Shown here piece by piece: positions 10,740-22,194 of a stretch of 64,000 bases of DNA. The DNA comes from Calliopsis andreniformis (lineage: Eukaryota > Arthropoda > Insecta > Hymenoptera > Andrenidae). A program made the position numbers and the translations under genes. The notes beneath the pieces were generated by a model. That model saw only the letters and a program-made list of their open reading frames with translations. It had not been told where the DNA came from and ran no database searches. Positions within the stretch are counted from its first letter, which is position 1; the number at the start of each line of letters is the position of its first letter. The stretch covers positions 21,827,501 to 21,891,500 of the forward strand of contig NC_135066.1 in the NCBI RefSeq assembly GCF_051401765.1, read 5' to 3'.

Positions 10740-13735
10740 AAAACGTATTGCAATGGAACATAAACGGATACTCCACACATTACGAACAACTACAACTACT
10801 TATTAACGAACACAACCCAGATCTGATATGCGTACAGGAAACGAACTTCGAACCAAACCAAAGTGTCAAACTAAGAAACCACACCATCTTCGCCAAGAAC
10901 AGACATAACGCAAACCATGCAAGTGGTGGAGTTGCAATTATAGTAAATAATAAACATAGGGTTAAAGAAATTCCACTTACTACTGACATGGAAGCTATAC
11001 TAATTGCCCTCCCTATCCCACATAAAAACCTAACTATCCGTATACGCAACATATACATACCGAACACATACCTCTTAAATATCACAGCGATGCAAAACCT
11101 CCTAGTACAAATCCCAAAACCATTTTTACTACTAGGAGACTTCAATAGCCACCATAAATTATGGGGATCCAGTAGAACAGACTCTAGAGGACGAATAATA
11201 GAAAAACTTCTAGAAGACCAGAATCTAATCCTTCTAAACAATAATAAGTCAATTTACCTCAATCTAGCCAATCACACTTTTAGCGCCATTGATCTAACAC
11301 TATGCAGCCCCCAATTGAAGAACTCAACAGAATGGGACGCACTACCAAGTCTTCACGATAGTGACCATTTCCCAATTAAAATAGAATATAACGATGGTAT
11401 CCCCGTAACAGAGCAACAGCTTACACCGAATTGGAAAATAAAAACAGCCAACTGGGAACTTTACAGAACAACTGTCGCTGACTATATCTCACAAATAAAA
11501 AACCCAAATTTCCCAGACCCAAGCGACGTCAACAATGTAATCGACACACTAGAAAATATAATAATACAAGCTGCAGACAACGCAGTCGGAAGAACATCGA
11601 ATAAATTAAGAAAAACTCCGGTCCCATGGAGAAACGAAGAATGTCGCATCGCTCTGAAAAATAGCCCCCAAGCTTTCAACAGATACAAAAAACACCCGAC
11701 CATTGAAAATGCCATCAAATTCAAAAAACTACGTGCAATTGCACGAAGGACAATAAAAGATAGCAAGAAACAGTCCTGGATTATTTTCATTTCTACACTG
11801 ACGCACACTACTCCATCTGCAGAAATATGGAACAAACTGAAACGTATATCAGGAAGAAACAAATCATCCACAATTACCTCACTTACTAAAGAAGACAACT
11901 CCACCGTCTTCTCCAATAAAGACGTAGCTAATGCTATAGTCGAAAAATATCAAAAAAATTCCAGCGACAGCAATTACAAACTATCTTTCCTAGAATACAA
12001 AAACAAATTTATACCTTATTACACTACAAGCAACTCAACACGGGATCACCACCACTCCCTTAACAAAGAAATAACTTACGATGAACTAGCAACAATACTC
12101 AAGCAAACAAAAAATATCTGTCCAGGACCAGACGGTATACCAAATATATTCTTCTAAAACTTACCGAAAATAGAAAAAAAACTACTCCTCAAAACATACA
12201 ACACAATCTGGACTAAACAAGAATGCGTCCTATTCACAAGGAAACGCAAGCCCCAACCATCCCCAAAGTTATACATTGATAACCGCGAACTTAAATTTGT
12301 AAACGATATTAAACAACTAGGAGTACATATTGACCAGAAGCTCACATGGACAACACACATCGAAAATATCAAAAACAAATGCATAGATAGACTGAACATA
12401 ATCAAAATCCTCGCATATAACAAATGAGGAGCTGACCAGACCATCCTCTTAGAAACATACAAAGCTATAATCAGACCAATTATCGACTACGGATGTATCG
12501 CGTACAATTCAGCCAAAGCCCAGACACTCAAAAAACTTGATACAGTGCAAAATTCAGATCTTAGAATCATGTGTGGCGCTCACCGCACTACCCCAATAAA
12601 CAGTATCGCATACCTAACTAAAGAAATACCACTACATCACAGAAGAGTCCTACTTATTGTTAGTATTAGGTACGCAACTTCAATAGCAACCACACCCAGC
12701 AATCGAGTATACAACAATACCTTCGACAATAGATTTATAGAACTCTACAACAAACACTCAAAACTCCACCGCCCGTTCTACCAAAGAATCCACAAACACT
12801 ATCGAGTTAGGTATCCATCTCCCACCTTTCCTAAAGCGAAGACTTTCCAGGACAACACCATGGACCACCCAACCTCCTGACACTAACCTACAACTAACTA
12901 CATATAACAAAACACAAACCAGCCCAGCAGAATTCAAACACCTGTACCACAAAATTTGTACGAAGTACACAAATCATATACCAATATACACTGACGCATC
13001 CAAATCAAAAGAAAAAACACCACAATCCGAATCAACACCCCGAATATTTTTAGCATATTTATAGCCGAATGCTATGCAATATTAAGAGCCCTCCAACACG
13101 TCAAAGATAAGAAGTACAGCAAAAGTACCATCTTTAGCGACTCCCTAAGTGCAATAAAAGCTACATAAAACATACCAGCTATAAACGAGATAATAAAAAA
13201 CATACATGAGTTATACAGCGACCTATTAAGCCAAGGATCAACAACATCAATAATATGGATTCCATCTCACCAGGGAATACCAGGCAATGAAAGCGCAGAC
13301 CAAGCAGTACTATCGCTACAACCCTCCGAAATAATTCCAGCCGAGCACTCTGATTTCCGAACGTTTCTAAACCACCACTCGAAACAGAAATGGAATGACA
13401 AATGGAAAAAGGACATACCATTCAAAATACGCGACCTTACAGACGACTTCTATACTAATCACGACACAACCAAATCGAGCAGAAAAGAACAAATAATAAT
13501 CAACAGACTAATCACGGGAAACTCGAAAATAACCCACGACTTCATTCTAAACAAATCTCCTCCGCCGATTTGCGAAATGTGCCAACAAGGACTAACCATC
13601 AAACACATCTTAACAGACTGTCAAGACACAAAAGACACAAAAGACACGAGAGAACTACAAATCCCAAACCAAGCTAAAAAAATATTCAAGGACGAACAGA
13701 ATATAGGAAAACAATTGAACTCATACATAAACTAA
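10736..13735 (+). pseudogene. LINE ORF2: endonuclease intact, RT core deleted, RNase H present
   Basis: ATG at 10736. The first 473 codons are open. An AP-like endonuclease occupies about residues 1-220, with QWNINGY, VQETNF, LGDFNSHHKLWGS and the closing SLHDSDHFPI. A linker then reaches PGPDGIPN and a stop at 12155-12157. The frame continues as NTIWTKQE to about 12225, then jumps directly to sequence that lies after the palm (LYIDNRELKFVNDIKQLGVHID). The FADD-bearing core of roughly 0.7-0.8 kb is therefore missing. Stops follow at 12425 and about 13170. RNase H (YTDAS, AECYA, FSDSL, GNESAD) and the zinc motif CEMCQQGLTIKHILTDC close the ORF. Confidence 0.8.
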
Positions 13736-13766
13736 ACCTTTTACACAAAGTATAGACCCACCAACC

Positions 13767-14760
13767 GTGGTCGCTAATAACCAAGCAGTTGAAGCGACCC
13801 TAAAAGGTCTTCATATCAATTATTTAGAACATTTAGCAGCCTTTCTTGCTCTTAAGAGTTTTGTTTCACAATTATATAATTGTGAGGTGTTATTACGTAT
13901 GGATAATACCACGGCAAAAACGTATATAAATAGAGCAGGAGGTGTACGTTTTCCACAACTAAGTGAATTAACACTACGAATTTGGCAGTGGTGTGAGTTG
14001 AGAAAATTATGTATATGTGGCGACCAGCTGTACGTACAGGGCAGTTTCTGGTGTGCAAACGGCTAAGTCAATTTATGACTCGTATGACTGCGAAACTATT
14101 TGTGAGGAGACGTTTTTAAACATTCTTTAGCTGTAGCATATTGTAGAGTTTTCGTCAAGAGTCCTCAATAGCAATTGCGACCGTCATTAATTAAGGGATT
14201 TCTAAAGGACACTCAGAGCGAGTCTATCGGGTGACCGAGTGAGCATCAGATGAGTAAGTCCAAAAGAAATCCCTGGTCGTAATTAAGTGCGTAAGGGTCC
14301 AGCTGGCCTTACCGACCACCTCGTCGCGCGAAAAAATTGAGGAACTGAAAAAAGGACCTCATCATGGGGGTGAGTGTGGCAGGACGACCAGAAAGTCGTG
14401 AATCGCCGAAGAGCTAACTTGTACCTCACGAGTAAAGTTCGCATGAATAAATACTTGTGATTGTAATAGTGCACGTCAATCTACCCTATCCTCCACATAG
14501 TAGCTTCATACATACCATCTAAAAAGAATGTAGAAGCAGACGCGGCATCTCGAGTTAAGAACGTAGACACCGAGTAGGAATTATCCACACAAGTATATAA
14601 AAAAATAGTAGAGACCTTCGGTGTTCATGAAATCGATTTATTTGCATCTAGAATAAATTCAAAATGTGAGAAGTTTTGTTCAAGATTTCAAGACCCAGAA
14701 GATGCGATTATAGATGCCTTTACAATCTTTTGGGAAAATATAAACAGAGTGACAAAACGT
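13767..14760 (+). pseudogene. DIRS-like RNase H domain, split by an insert
   Basis: The open part encodes VANNQAVEATLKGLHI then NYLEHLAAFLALK, LLRMDNTTAKTYINRAGG and IWQWCELRKLCI up to 14015. After the 482-bp insert it resumes at 14499 with ASYIPSKKNVEADAASR, then a stop and VYKKIVETFGVHEIDLFASR. These are the usual conserved blocks of the DIRS RNase H and following region. The exact resumption of the protein motif across 14016-14497 defines the insertion. The downstream linker to the recombinase (14760-14946) is frameshifted. Confidence 0.75.
14016..14497. mobile_element. Solo-LTR-like insert in the DIRS RNase H
   Basis: The 482-bp insert begins TGTGGCGACC and ends CTCCACA, so its termini are the inverted pair TGTGG/CCACA expected of LTRs. 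An AATAAA lies near 14449. It interrupts the DIRS coding sequence between LCI and ASYIPSK. No clean target duplication is visible (TATA before, TAGT after), so it is either old or not a simple solo LTR. A TGTGGCGAC start is common in insect Gypsy-type LTRs, but no internal region is present to confirm the family. Confidence 0.5.
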
Positions 14761-14946
14761 AAACAGTGATTTTAAAATCGTTGCAAAAAGTAATATATGA
14801 TAGTGCAACTGGAACATTAATTGTTTTATATTGGCCTACACAACCATGGAGAAAGCATCATCCGATGGCAACAAAGCTGCAAATGGTAGCAGGAAAATGA
14901 TCAGACAAGCGTTTTTGAATCAAGATGTACTGTACAAGAGAATCAA

Positions 14947-15714
14947 GTGAATCAAGTGAAGTTATCAGAAACCACGTCAAAGCAATATAATGGATGTTCA
15001 AAAGAATGGATATCCTTTGTAGAATCAAGAAGTCATAATATATCACAACTGAGTATTTCAGCAGTGTTAGAGTTTCTCACAAATAAATTTAACGGTGCAG
15101 TAACGGTGCTAACGTTAGTTACTGCGCATCGGTTACAAACTCTGGCACTAATTGATGTCAATAACATTATTATATCAACAACAGGTATACAAATCAAAAT
15201 ACCAGATTTGATTAAAACATCAAAGCTTGGAAATGTACAGACAAATCTAGTGTTACCATTTTTTAATGAATGACCAAAAATTTGCCCAGCAAAAGCGCTT
15301 ATACAATATTTGAGTTATACTAAGGATAAACGCATAAATAATAATAAATTATTTTTATCGGTTCGAAAACCTTTTTGTTCGGTAGGTACACAAACCTTAG
15401 GTAAATGGTCAAAGTCTTTGCTGGACAAAGCAGGGGTGGATATCAGTACATTTACGGTTTATAGTACCAGACATGCTGCTGTATTCACAGCCTGCAGGAA
15501 GAGCGTAGATGTAGGTAGTATTAGGAGAACTGCGGGTTGGTCTGATAGTTCTAAGAGTTTCGCTAAATTTTATAATAGTCCAATTCAGCAATCAGGAGAA
15601 TCTTTCGACTTAGCTATGTTAAGACTTGAAAGTGAAACAAAAATTAGTTTGTCACTAAAATTAATGACATATATATACGCACACAATAGACCAGAACTAT
15701 ATATATATATATAG
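14947..15714 (+). pseudogene. DIRS-like tyrosine recombinase, one stop and a mutated active site
   Basis: A single frame runs from 14947 to the stop at 15712-15714, broken only by TGA at 15271-15273. The first catalytic arginine is in TAHRLQTL (codon 15130-15132). The HxxR box reads YSTR, with tyrosine (TAT, 15460-15462) where the family has histidine and the arginine at 15469-15471 kept. The nucleophilic tyrosine is in AKFYNSP (15571-15573). Compared with relatives, the region between NKFNGA and VTVLTLVTAHR appears shortened, so part of the N-terminal core-binding domain is probably lost. The enzyme would have inserted circular cDNA; this copy should be inactive. Confidence 0.75.
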
Positions 15715-15719
15715 TTTGA

Positions 15720-17380
15720 TCGTATAATTGTTCTTCCTTAATATATCTGCTAAATCACAAAATTCTTCGGTTCGGAATTTACCATATAGACATGTTAACT
15801 TTAAAGCATCTTTACTGCAAAATAGAAGCAGAGCAGACACTATGTTATGAGACATTTTGTAACCCGTCTGAGGTCTCCTGCCATCCCTTAAAATACTGAC
15901 ACGTATATATGTTACATCCTGTACAGCTCTTTTAATTCAAGGCTCGAATCCAGAGAGTTGTAGCGTTTACGACTTTAACTACGGTTTGAACTTTCAAAGC
16001 TTGGGAGACAAAACCAGTGTTTTAGCAACTTTAGTTATTATCACATTGGCCAAAATTTAAACACATTAAATATCTCAAGCATTACTCAGGTCCTTTCATA
16101 TTACCAAGCACCAAATACTTGAGCTGCTCTTCATAACGGTGTTGCTACTTTCAGACTTTCAGCGTGCACAGATTCATAGCTTTAAAGATGTCGTAGTCTT
16201 AATCATCATTAGTTTCCTTTATCCCGAAGAATGAGTACCCCGAATGCTACTCTTCTTTTGATGCCTAATTGTATAAATTTTGTTAGATTTCGTTACAACT
16301 CTGTGATGGTATATTCGTCATAGCTTTTGATCTTTCCCTGATCCCGACGATGTCCTGGTGAAGTGTCCTTCCTTCTTGTACTGCACCTATCTCGTTGGAT
16401 ACTTGCAAAGAATATCAGCAAAGTTTTCTTTGCCAACTTGTCATGAAATTTTACAGGTTCGTGAAGTAGCTAACAACAGGAACCTTTAACTTTTTTAGTT
16501 ACTCTAACTCTAGCTTAGGGGACAAAACTGTCCGTCCAAGTTTCATCGCTTTGTCGTCTTGGAGGATATACAAAAAAATTTCTCGGGCTAATGTCCTTGG
16601 ATGTTTTATTGAACATAAGATAATGTGTAGTGTTAAAATTAAAAATCGTTTTCCAAACTTATATCTTGAGGTCAGTGACCTTTTAGTAGAGATAATAGCG
16701 GAGTATTTATTTTTATGAAAAGTTTTTGTCGTTATAACAATACAAGTATAGTTCAATTTTAAAATGATTTTACGTTATTACAATTCTACACTCCTGGGCA
16801 GTTAATAGTTCGGAATCTTGCAAAATCTCATCAAAAGTTTTTGTCGCTAACTTTGATAAGACTTACATCGAGAATCAATTAAAACGTTCACAGCCTATCA
16901 AGAGAGTACTAATTCACAATTTAAATGAAAGAATGTAAAGAGATTGTACTATTATTAATAAAATCTATTTGATTTTTGATCGGCAGTTCAGGAAGAATTT
17001 AATTAATCCGGAAGAATCATCCTTAAAATTATATTAACCCACATGTGAATGATAGAACCATGAACCAGTTAAGTATTATGATTAATAATGAATAGTAATA
17101 ACAGTAAAGGATTTTATTTTCGTTTTGCATTATTTTCATACTCTTCTGTGCTTCAAAAAAAATAGTTTCACCAAGTATTGACAGCTACAATGCGGTCTAT
17201 GGTCGAAGACAGCACGAAAAAGAGTAAAAGAAGCAAAAGCGATTACAATGGTAAATCCATTGAGCTTCTACATTCGGTTCGTAAGATTGAATTGGTTTTG
17301 TTGGGTACGGAACTCGCTTGAGATATATGGTTCGATAATGTACGCTAACGAACTTCATAATTAGGGGCAAGAGTCAGTTA
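15720..17380. other. Unrecognised stretch downstream of the DIRS element
   Basis: A short TA run ends the recombinase ORF (15697-15713). The rest holds no ORF with recognisable similarity. The 3' terminus of the DIRS element must lie somewhere here, but I could not find its repeats. Confidence 0.35.
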
Positions 17381-17386
17381 CATATA

Positions 17387-17430
17387 CAGGTTGTCCCAGA
17401 ACTGGTGATACAAAAAGAAAAGTAGTGATT
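17387..17430 (+). repeat. Miniature-element end (TTGTCCCA type)
   Basis: The start ACAGGTTGTCCCAGAACTGG resembles the ends of insect DNA-transposon miniature elements. Only one end is recognised. Confidence 0.3.
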
Positions 17431-17606
17431 CTATACGAAAAAATCAGTCAAGAGTATAGAATAAAGTTTTTTTCATATTGTGTTTCATTTGCAAGAACAC
17501 TGTCTTTGAATTACAATCAAGTCCAAGTGTACGGAAATACAGTTTTAGGTGTTTCCAAGGTACTTGGGGTAATGGTAACATTCACAGTCTGATCGTTGAC
17601 TTTCTC

Positions 17607-17825
17607 GGGTCCCATGAAAATCACCTACACAAATTTCCCCGACACGGTTTTCACCGACATTTCACCGACTCCAGATTTAACCGACAATAACTTTTGCCGA
17701 TAAGGCGCTTAACTGAAAACGACTTTGATCGACAGTGATTTTGATCAACAACGAATTTGACCGACAATGACTTTAGCCGACTACAGTAATAACCAACAGT
17801 AACATTATCTACAACGATATTCATA
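17607..17825 (+). repeat. CCGAC-rich imperfect array
   Basis: Short units of roughly 20-25 bases built on ACCGACAATAACTTT and its variants follow each other (CCGACACGG, ACCGACATT, CCGACTCC, ACCGACAATAAC, ATCGACAG, ACCGACAATGAC, GCCGACTAC). The first 110 bp match 59733-59840. It is non-coding and of unknown origin. Confidence 0.55.
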
Positions 17826-17829
17826 TGAT

Positions 17830-18696
17830 GTTTACTACTGATGTACTATCTCATTGATTATGTACATTTTTCTTATAGGGAATGAGAGTGTATGAGTGTG
17901 AGAGCATAGTGAATGAGAGGACAGATTTACGAAGAAACGCAATTAAACGAAACTGAACAAAATATATTTATATATTATTGATATGTACATAAAGTATTAG
18001 ATACAATATATAGGTTCCAAAATAGTAAAAAGAAGATCCATTTACATAATAATAAGCATCACAAATATTTCAAATATATTCAATGGACTGTATAAAGAAA
18101 TATTAATTGCAACGAAGATATTAACATAATAAGTCAATGTAACAAGAATTTAAGCTTTCTTCAATTAATTGTGCAACGAAAACAATAAACACAAGGATAA
18201 TAATATTCCCGTTGTTAATAACTTGTATAAATCCATATAACAAATATTTTAAGTACCTTCGATGAATTGTGTAACAAAAACATTAATTACATTAAATTTA
18301 CTATAACCTAACATTGTGTACCGATGCCTGCAAGAACCTTGTGGTGGTGTATTATGTACGATTTCTGAGTATTTGTTGAATACGTTCCTTTGCAAGTACA
18401 TGTTCTAACGAATGTGTACGATACGATTCAGATCTCAGCAATACGCTAACTGAGGCAATGTTTATAGGAGTATGACATTCTAATGCACTAGGTGTAAAGG
18501 AAGGAACAGGTTTTGAGAGGAAAGTGGCTTCCTTACGAATTTAGGATAGTGGGAGTTCGTGTGGCGTGCGGTGAAAGAGTGAAATTTACGACTTGGATCT
18601 GTTTAACATTAACAATTTATTCAAACTTATTAAATAACCGAGTACTGAAAAAAAACGAAATGATATGAGTAATTATTAACTGACTTGAGCACAAGT
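17830..18696. other. AT-rich non-coding stretch
   Basis: Nothing recognisable apart from weak GAGTGTGAG-type simple sequence around 17885-17920. Confidence 0.35.
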
Positions 18697-19190
18697 CAGT
18701 AGCATTGGGTACGCGCTAGGCGCTACGGTTGTACTCCGAACAAGAAAGTCAGCATGCATCGAAGAAAATAGCATTAGTGTGAAAACTGAAAGCGACATAA
18801 CAAATAATACCGAGTCCTTTTTTTGTTTATCACTTGAAATGAATAATTAATTAAAATCGAGGAAAACTACGTGCAACGTAAAAATACGAATACACAGTAT
18901 TTTTGTTTAAGGAAAATCAAGAATAATAATTACTTGATGTGCATAACATATAAACGGAAAAATAATGCAACAAAAAAATGAACGGAGAATTGAAGAATTA
19001 ACGTTGAAGATAGAAACGTTGAAAGTAGTCTGTGTTAGATTTACAAAATAATAATCATTAATGAATTAAATGCAATTCACCTGTAGTTTGTAAATCTGTG
19101 TCATTGGGTCACTGTACCGATCCTGGTCATCGACCGTTGAAATGGTTTATGCTAGGGTAGAATTTTTTCAAAGAGGCTCCTTCTACCCCC
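18697..19190 (+). repeat. Lone arm of the long-TIR family found at 51317-52713
   Basis: Matches the left arm of the 51-kb element: GCGCTACGGTTGTACTCCGA near 18720, ATGAACGGAGAATTG near 18980, and TGGTTTATGCTAGGGTAGAA near 19144, ending CTCCTTCTACCC. A run of 22 T (19193-19214) follows directly. No inverted partner is nearby, so this is a solo arm left by deletion or recombination. Confidence 0.65.
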
Positions 19191-19671
19191 CATTTTTTTT
19201 TTTTTTTTTTTTTTAGATACCATTCAGTTATTGTATTAGGACATGTAATTGTAGTATTAGAAATAATATATTATATAGTGTGAAAAACAAATGTTATCCC
19301 TACAAAAAATATAGTCCAGTATAATTTCTGTTAATTCAATGCTTCTGTTCATTCAGTATTAGTTTTTCTTTTGTATTTTTTGAAAAGTAATATCTCTAAA
19401 GCTTGAATAATGAATAATCAAATTTATGTACGTATCTAATATTATTGCTCCTTCTATTACACTTGGATTAAGAGGGATCAGCATTCAAGTTTTTTACCTC
19501 GTTTCATTTGGCCTGTCAAATCATTTTCAAATTTAAAATAGTTCCATAATATGCCATAGGCGGAATCACTTATCGCCCACGGGCAACTGTCAACGGCGAT
19601 TACTCCACACTTTCATCTATGACTGCCGTCACCCCCTTCCCTTGAGTGACGCCGTCCTGTAGATCTATGTT

Positions 19672-19746
19672 CAGATCAGTTAAGTTACTTGAATTCATGT
19701 GGCTTGAATGGAAGTGACTTGGAGCAATATGACTAATGTGAATATG
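19672..19746 (+). repeat. CAAGT-rich module beside the P-like fragment
   Basis: A 75-bp module runs from GTTCAGATCAGTTAAGTTAC to CTAATGTGAAT. It recurs inverted at 21350-21423 and 21490-21566 inside the hairpin element. It directly abuts the 3' side of the P-like transposase fragment. Confidence 0.6.
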
Positions 19747-20374
19747 TTATATTTTTCTTAAAATAAAGAAAGTTATAGAGGGAACATTTCATTGTTTAAT
19801 TGTTAAACTTTTAACAGGAAAATATCCGATGAGCATTTTCCATGCTGCATTTTATGGTTTGAGTAAAAATACTAAAATTTGATTAGCTTTGTCTTCTGGA
19901 TCGTCATAAGCATAACCATATCTTTTTTCATTAATTGTAACTCGTCGAATATTAATGTAAACTAGCATGCATTCCATAAGATTCAATTTTTAATTCTACT
20001 GCCTCAAATGATTTGACAGTGAAACCATAATTATAATTAATTTTACTGTACCATCGTAACACTGATTTTGAATGGGGCAATTTGTTTGAGGAAGTATTAT
20101 GGACAAAATCATATGTTTTTGACGAATAAAAATTTGCTGCAAAACTCATTACTTCATTACTGTACGAAAACTTGTGTTTCGAAAACTGATTTAGTATTGG
20201 ATTTACATTTTCTCTGTCAATTTGATTCTTCTCTAAAAATATACTTTTTTCTTTAAGCATTTTAATTTTCTCTTTCATTTTAATTAATATTTCTTCATTT
20301 CTGGAATTTTTTTGATTGATCAATTTCATTTTTTTTCGTATATTGTAATTGTTGCTATGGTATCTTCTCTTCAA
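19740..20374 (-). pseudogene. P-element/THAP9-like transposase fragment
   Basis: A 140-codon open frame (19952-20374) starts with a lysine-rich, coiled-coil-like stretch (EEILIKMKEKIKMLKEK). It continues with NEVMSFAANFYSSKTYDFV, LPHSKSVLRWYSKIN and GFTVKSFEAVELK, the block that precedes the catalytic core in P-element/THAP9 transposases. After a stop, homology continues to about 19745 (KRYGYAYDDPEDKANQ, then WKMLIGYFPVKSL), where a core aspartate would lie. A possible acceptor just upstream of 20374 suggests that an exon with the THAP DNA-binding domain is missing. The fragment is inactive. Confidence 0.65.
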
Positions 20375-21014
20375 CTACATAAATAAGGTTTTCGAAATAT
20401 TACTCTTTTAGTAACTAGAAGGCCCGTTTCCTTGAAGTAAAGAAAGATCTTTCTTCTCTCTAATTGTAAGCCCGTTTCAAAGTTAAGCGGAGTGTTCACG
20501 CGTTACAACATATGTAGAGTAATTTCGTTCGCGCACGTAATTCGGACGTGGATGCGGATGCTCCATTCATCTCTGAAACGCGTCTAAATTTAGAAAACAA
20601 AACTTATTAAAATTTACTTTTAATGTGGGTATCGCATTACGTAATAGTTTTTTTTTTATTTGACGACAAACTATAACATTTTTTTCCGAAAAGTTCGGAT
20701 TCTTCAATCTTCTCGAGCACTATTATAACAATAATTTAGTTTGTGTATTTTATAAAAATATTAATTTCAAAAATTACGTGTGGAAAGAAACCTGGTCTTT
20801 TCGACTATCATTACTGCACAAAGTACATTTCATTTTAGTAAATCTAGCCTCTAAACTTTAGCTGTAAATGATAAACAGAAATAATCTGACAGATTTTATT
20901 TCTTGAAACAAAGCTGAAACTGTCGATATAACCGCCATGTTCATCTTCCACAATTTTTCCTAAGAAAAAATACCAAATATTTCCTCCATATTCTATATCA
21001 TTCTTTACTCTGAA
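20375..21014. other. Spacer between P-like fragment and hairpin element
   Basis: AT-rich. I looked for a THAP zinc-finger exon on the minus strand and saw none. No other gene is evident. Confidence 0.35.
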
Positions 21015-21926
21015 ACTTCGTTCAGACTAGTCCAGTTACTTTGATTCAAGTATCTTGATGTCAAGTTCGTGTTCACACAAGTCAAGGTACTTAGATTCAA
21101 GTGGCTTGTACTGAAAAGTAACTTGTATTGAAACTGTCAGGCAAACATAGTAAAAACATAATAAAAAGTGGTGCATTCCAGTTATTTGGTTATTTGAGAC
21201 AGCTTCCTTGACATTTACGTATTCGTCTTTTTGCTTGAAATTTGCCCTATATGATATAGTACAAATCAATCAAAATGTATATGTCAAGGCAAAGGAAGGT
21301 CAACTTCACTTGTAGCTTGAAAGGATATTTCAAGTCAAGTAATACAGAACGTTCACATTGGTCAAATTGTTCCAAATCACTTGATTTAAGCCACTTGAAT
21401 TCAACTAATTTGACTGATCTGACGGATTTATTTCGTACCTAGACAAAATAGAAACTTAAAGGGATGTTTCAAGTCAAATGAAGTAACAGGTTCACATTAG
21501 TCAGGTTGCTTCGAATCACTTATATTCAAGCTGCTTGAATTCCAGTAACTTGACTAATCTGAACAAGGCTTAAGATATTACTTGACTTGAAATACCTTTT
21601 GAAGCTTCAAATGAAGTTGACATCCTTTCAAGTTTTCCTTACCTTGAAATACACATTGATTGATGTGTACTGTACCATAGAGGGCAAGTTTAAAAAAAAA
21701 AACAACAAACATGTGAACGTGAAAAAAGCTGTTAAAAGTATATGTCCTGTTTGGTAAACAATCAAATAACCATCATACACAACCTCTTCCGACGCAATTT
21801 TTGTTATTTTTATATGGCAGCTTGAATTCAAATTACTTTTAAATTCAAACCACTTGAATTCAACTTGACTTATACGAACACAAACTTGATGTCAAGCCAC
21901 TTGTATTGATTAATCTGAACGAAGCT
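21015..21926. mobile_element. Long-TIR hairpin element with CAAGT modules
   Basis: The left arm (21015-21343) and right arm (21571-21926) are inverted copies over about 330 bp. They start at CTTCGTTCAGA, share ATTTGCCCT/ACTTGCCCT, and end at TTTCAAGTCAAGTAATA. The centre carries two direct copies of the 75-bp CAAGT module. The DNA is non-coding. Transcribed, it would fold into a long imperfect hairpin. The autonomous partner is unknown; the shared module hints at the P-like element beside it. Confidence 0.65.
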
Positions 21927-22194
21927 TTTAAAGTCTGTTTATATGAGTATTGACGAACAATTATAGTTATGCCTTTGTTATTTTCAAGTATCCTGCTTAT
22001 GTTTCTTTTGAAACAGTGTAACAGCATAATAGGTTTCGCGATTAAGGCAGTATTACTCCTAAAGCATAAATGTTATTTTATTTGTTTTTTATTAGTTTTG
22101 ATATACATTTAGCTATAATGGATAATTTTGTCACATGCAAATATCTATCCTATAGTCCAATTATAAAAACAGTATTCATACACGCTGTAGAGAT

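Larger units (their letters stand above)
9141..13760 (+). mobile_element. RNase H-bearing LINE nested in the DIRS element
   Basis: This carries the same domain set as copy A but on the plus strand: ORF1 with one CCHC knuckle (9291-10739), ORF2 with complete endonuclease (10736 onward), RT remnants, RNase H and a C-terminal C-x2-C-x7-H-x4-C zinc motif. ORF2 ends with TAA at 13733-13735. DIRS sequence resumes by about 13767 (RNase H). Target-site duplication and poly-A tail were not seen, and the edges are approximate by 20-30 bases. The catalytic palm of the RT is deleted, so the copy is dead. Confidence 0.85.
7343..15714 (+). mobile_element. DIRS-like tyrosine-recombinase retroelement, with two nested inserts
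   Basis: Four plus-strand coding blocks follow the DIRS order: Gag (7343-8309), RT (8141-9120), RNase H (13767-14015 and 14498-14760) and tyrosine recombinase (14947-15714). A LINE (about 9141-13760) splits the RT/RNase H linker. A solo-LTR-like insert (14016-14497) splits RNase H, since the reading resumes with ASYIPSKKNVEADAASR after it. DIRS elements integrate through a recombinase instead of a DDE integrase. Terminal and internal complementary repeats were not located, so both outer edges are uncertain. The copy has several stops and frameshifts. Confidence 0.8.

Noticed and set aside
10780..11241. 153-codon minus-strand frame
   Set aside because: Antisense to the intact LINE endonuclease; composition follows the complementary codons.
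11482..11916. 144-codon minus-strand frame
   Set aside because: Antisense to LINE ORF2, with no similarity of its own.
15943..15960. GGCTCGAATCC, resembling a tRNA T-arm
   Set aside because: No acceptor stem, D-arm or anticodon arm can be folded around it. No tRNA gene was found in the window.
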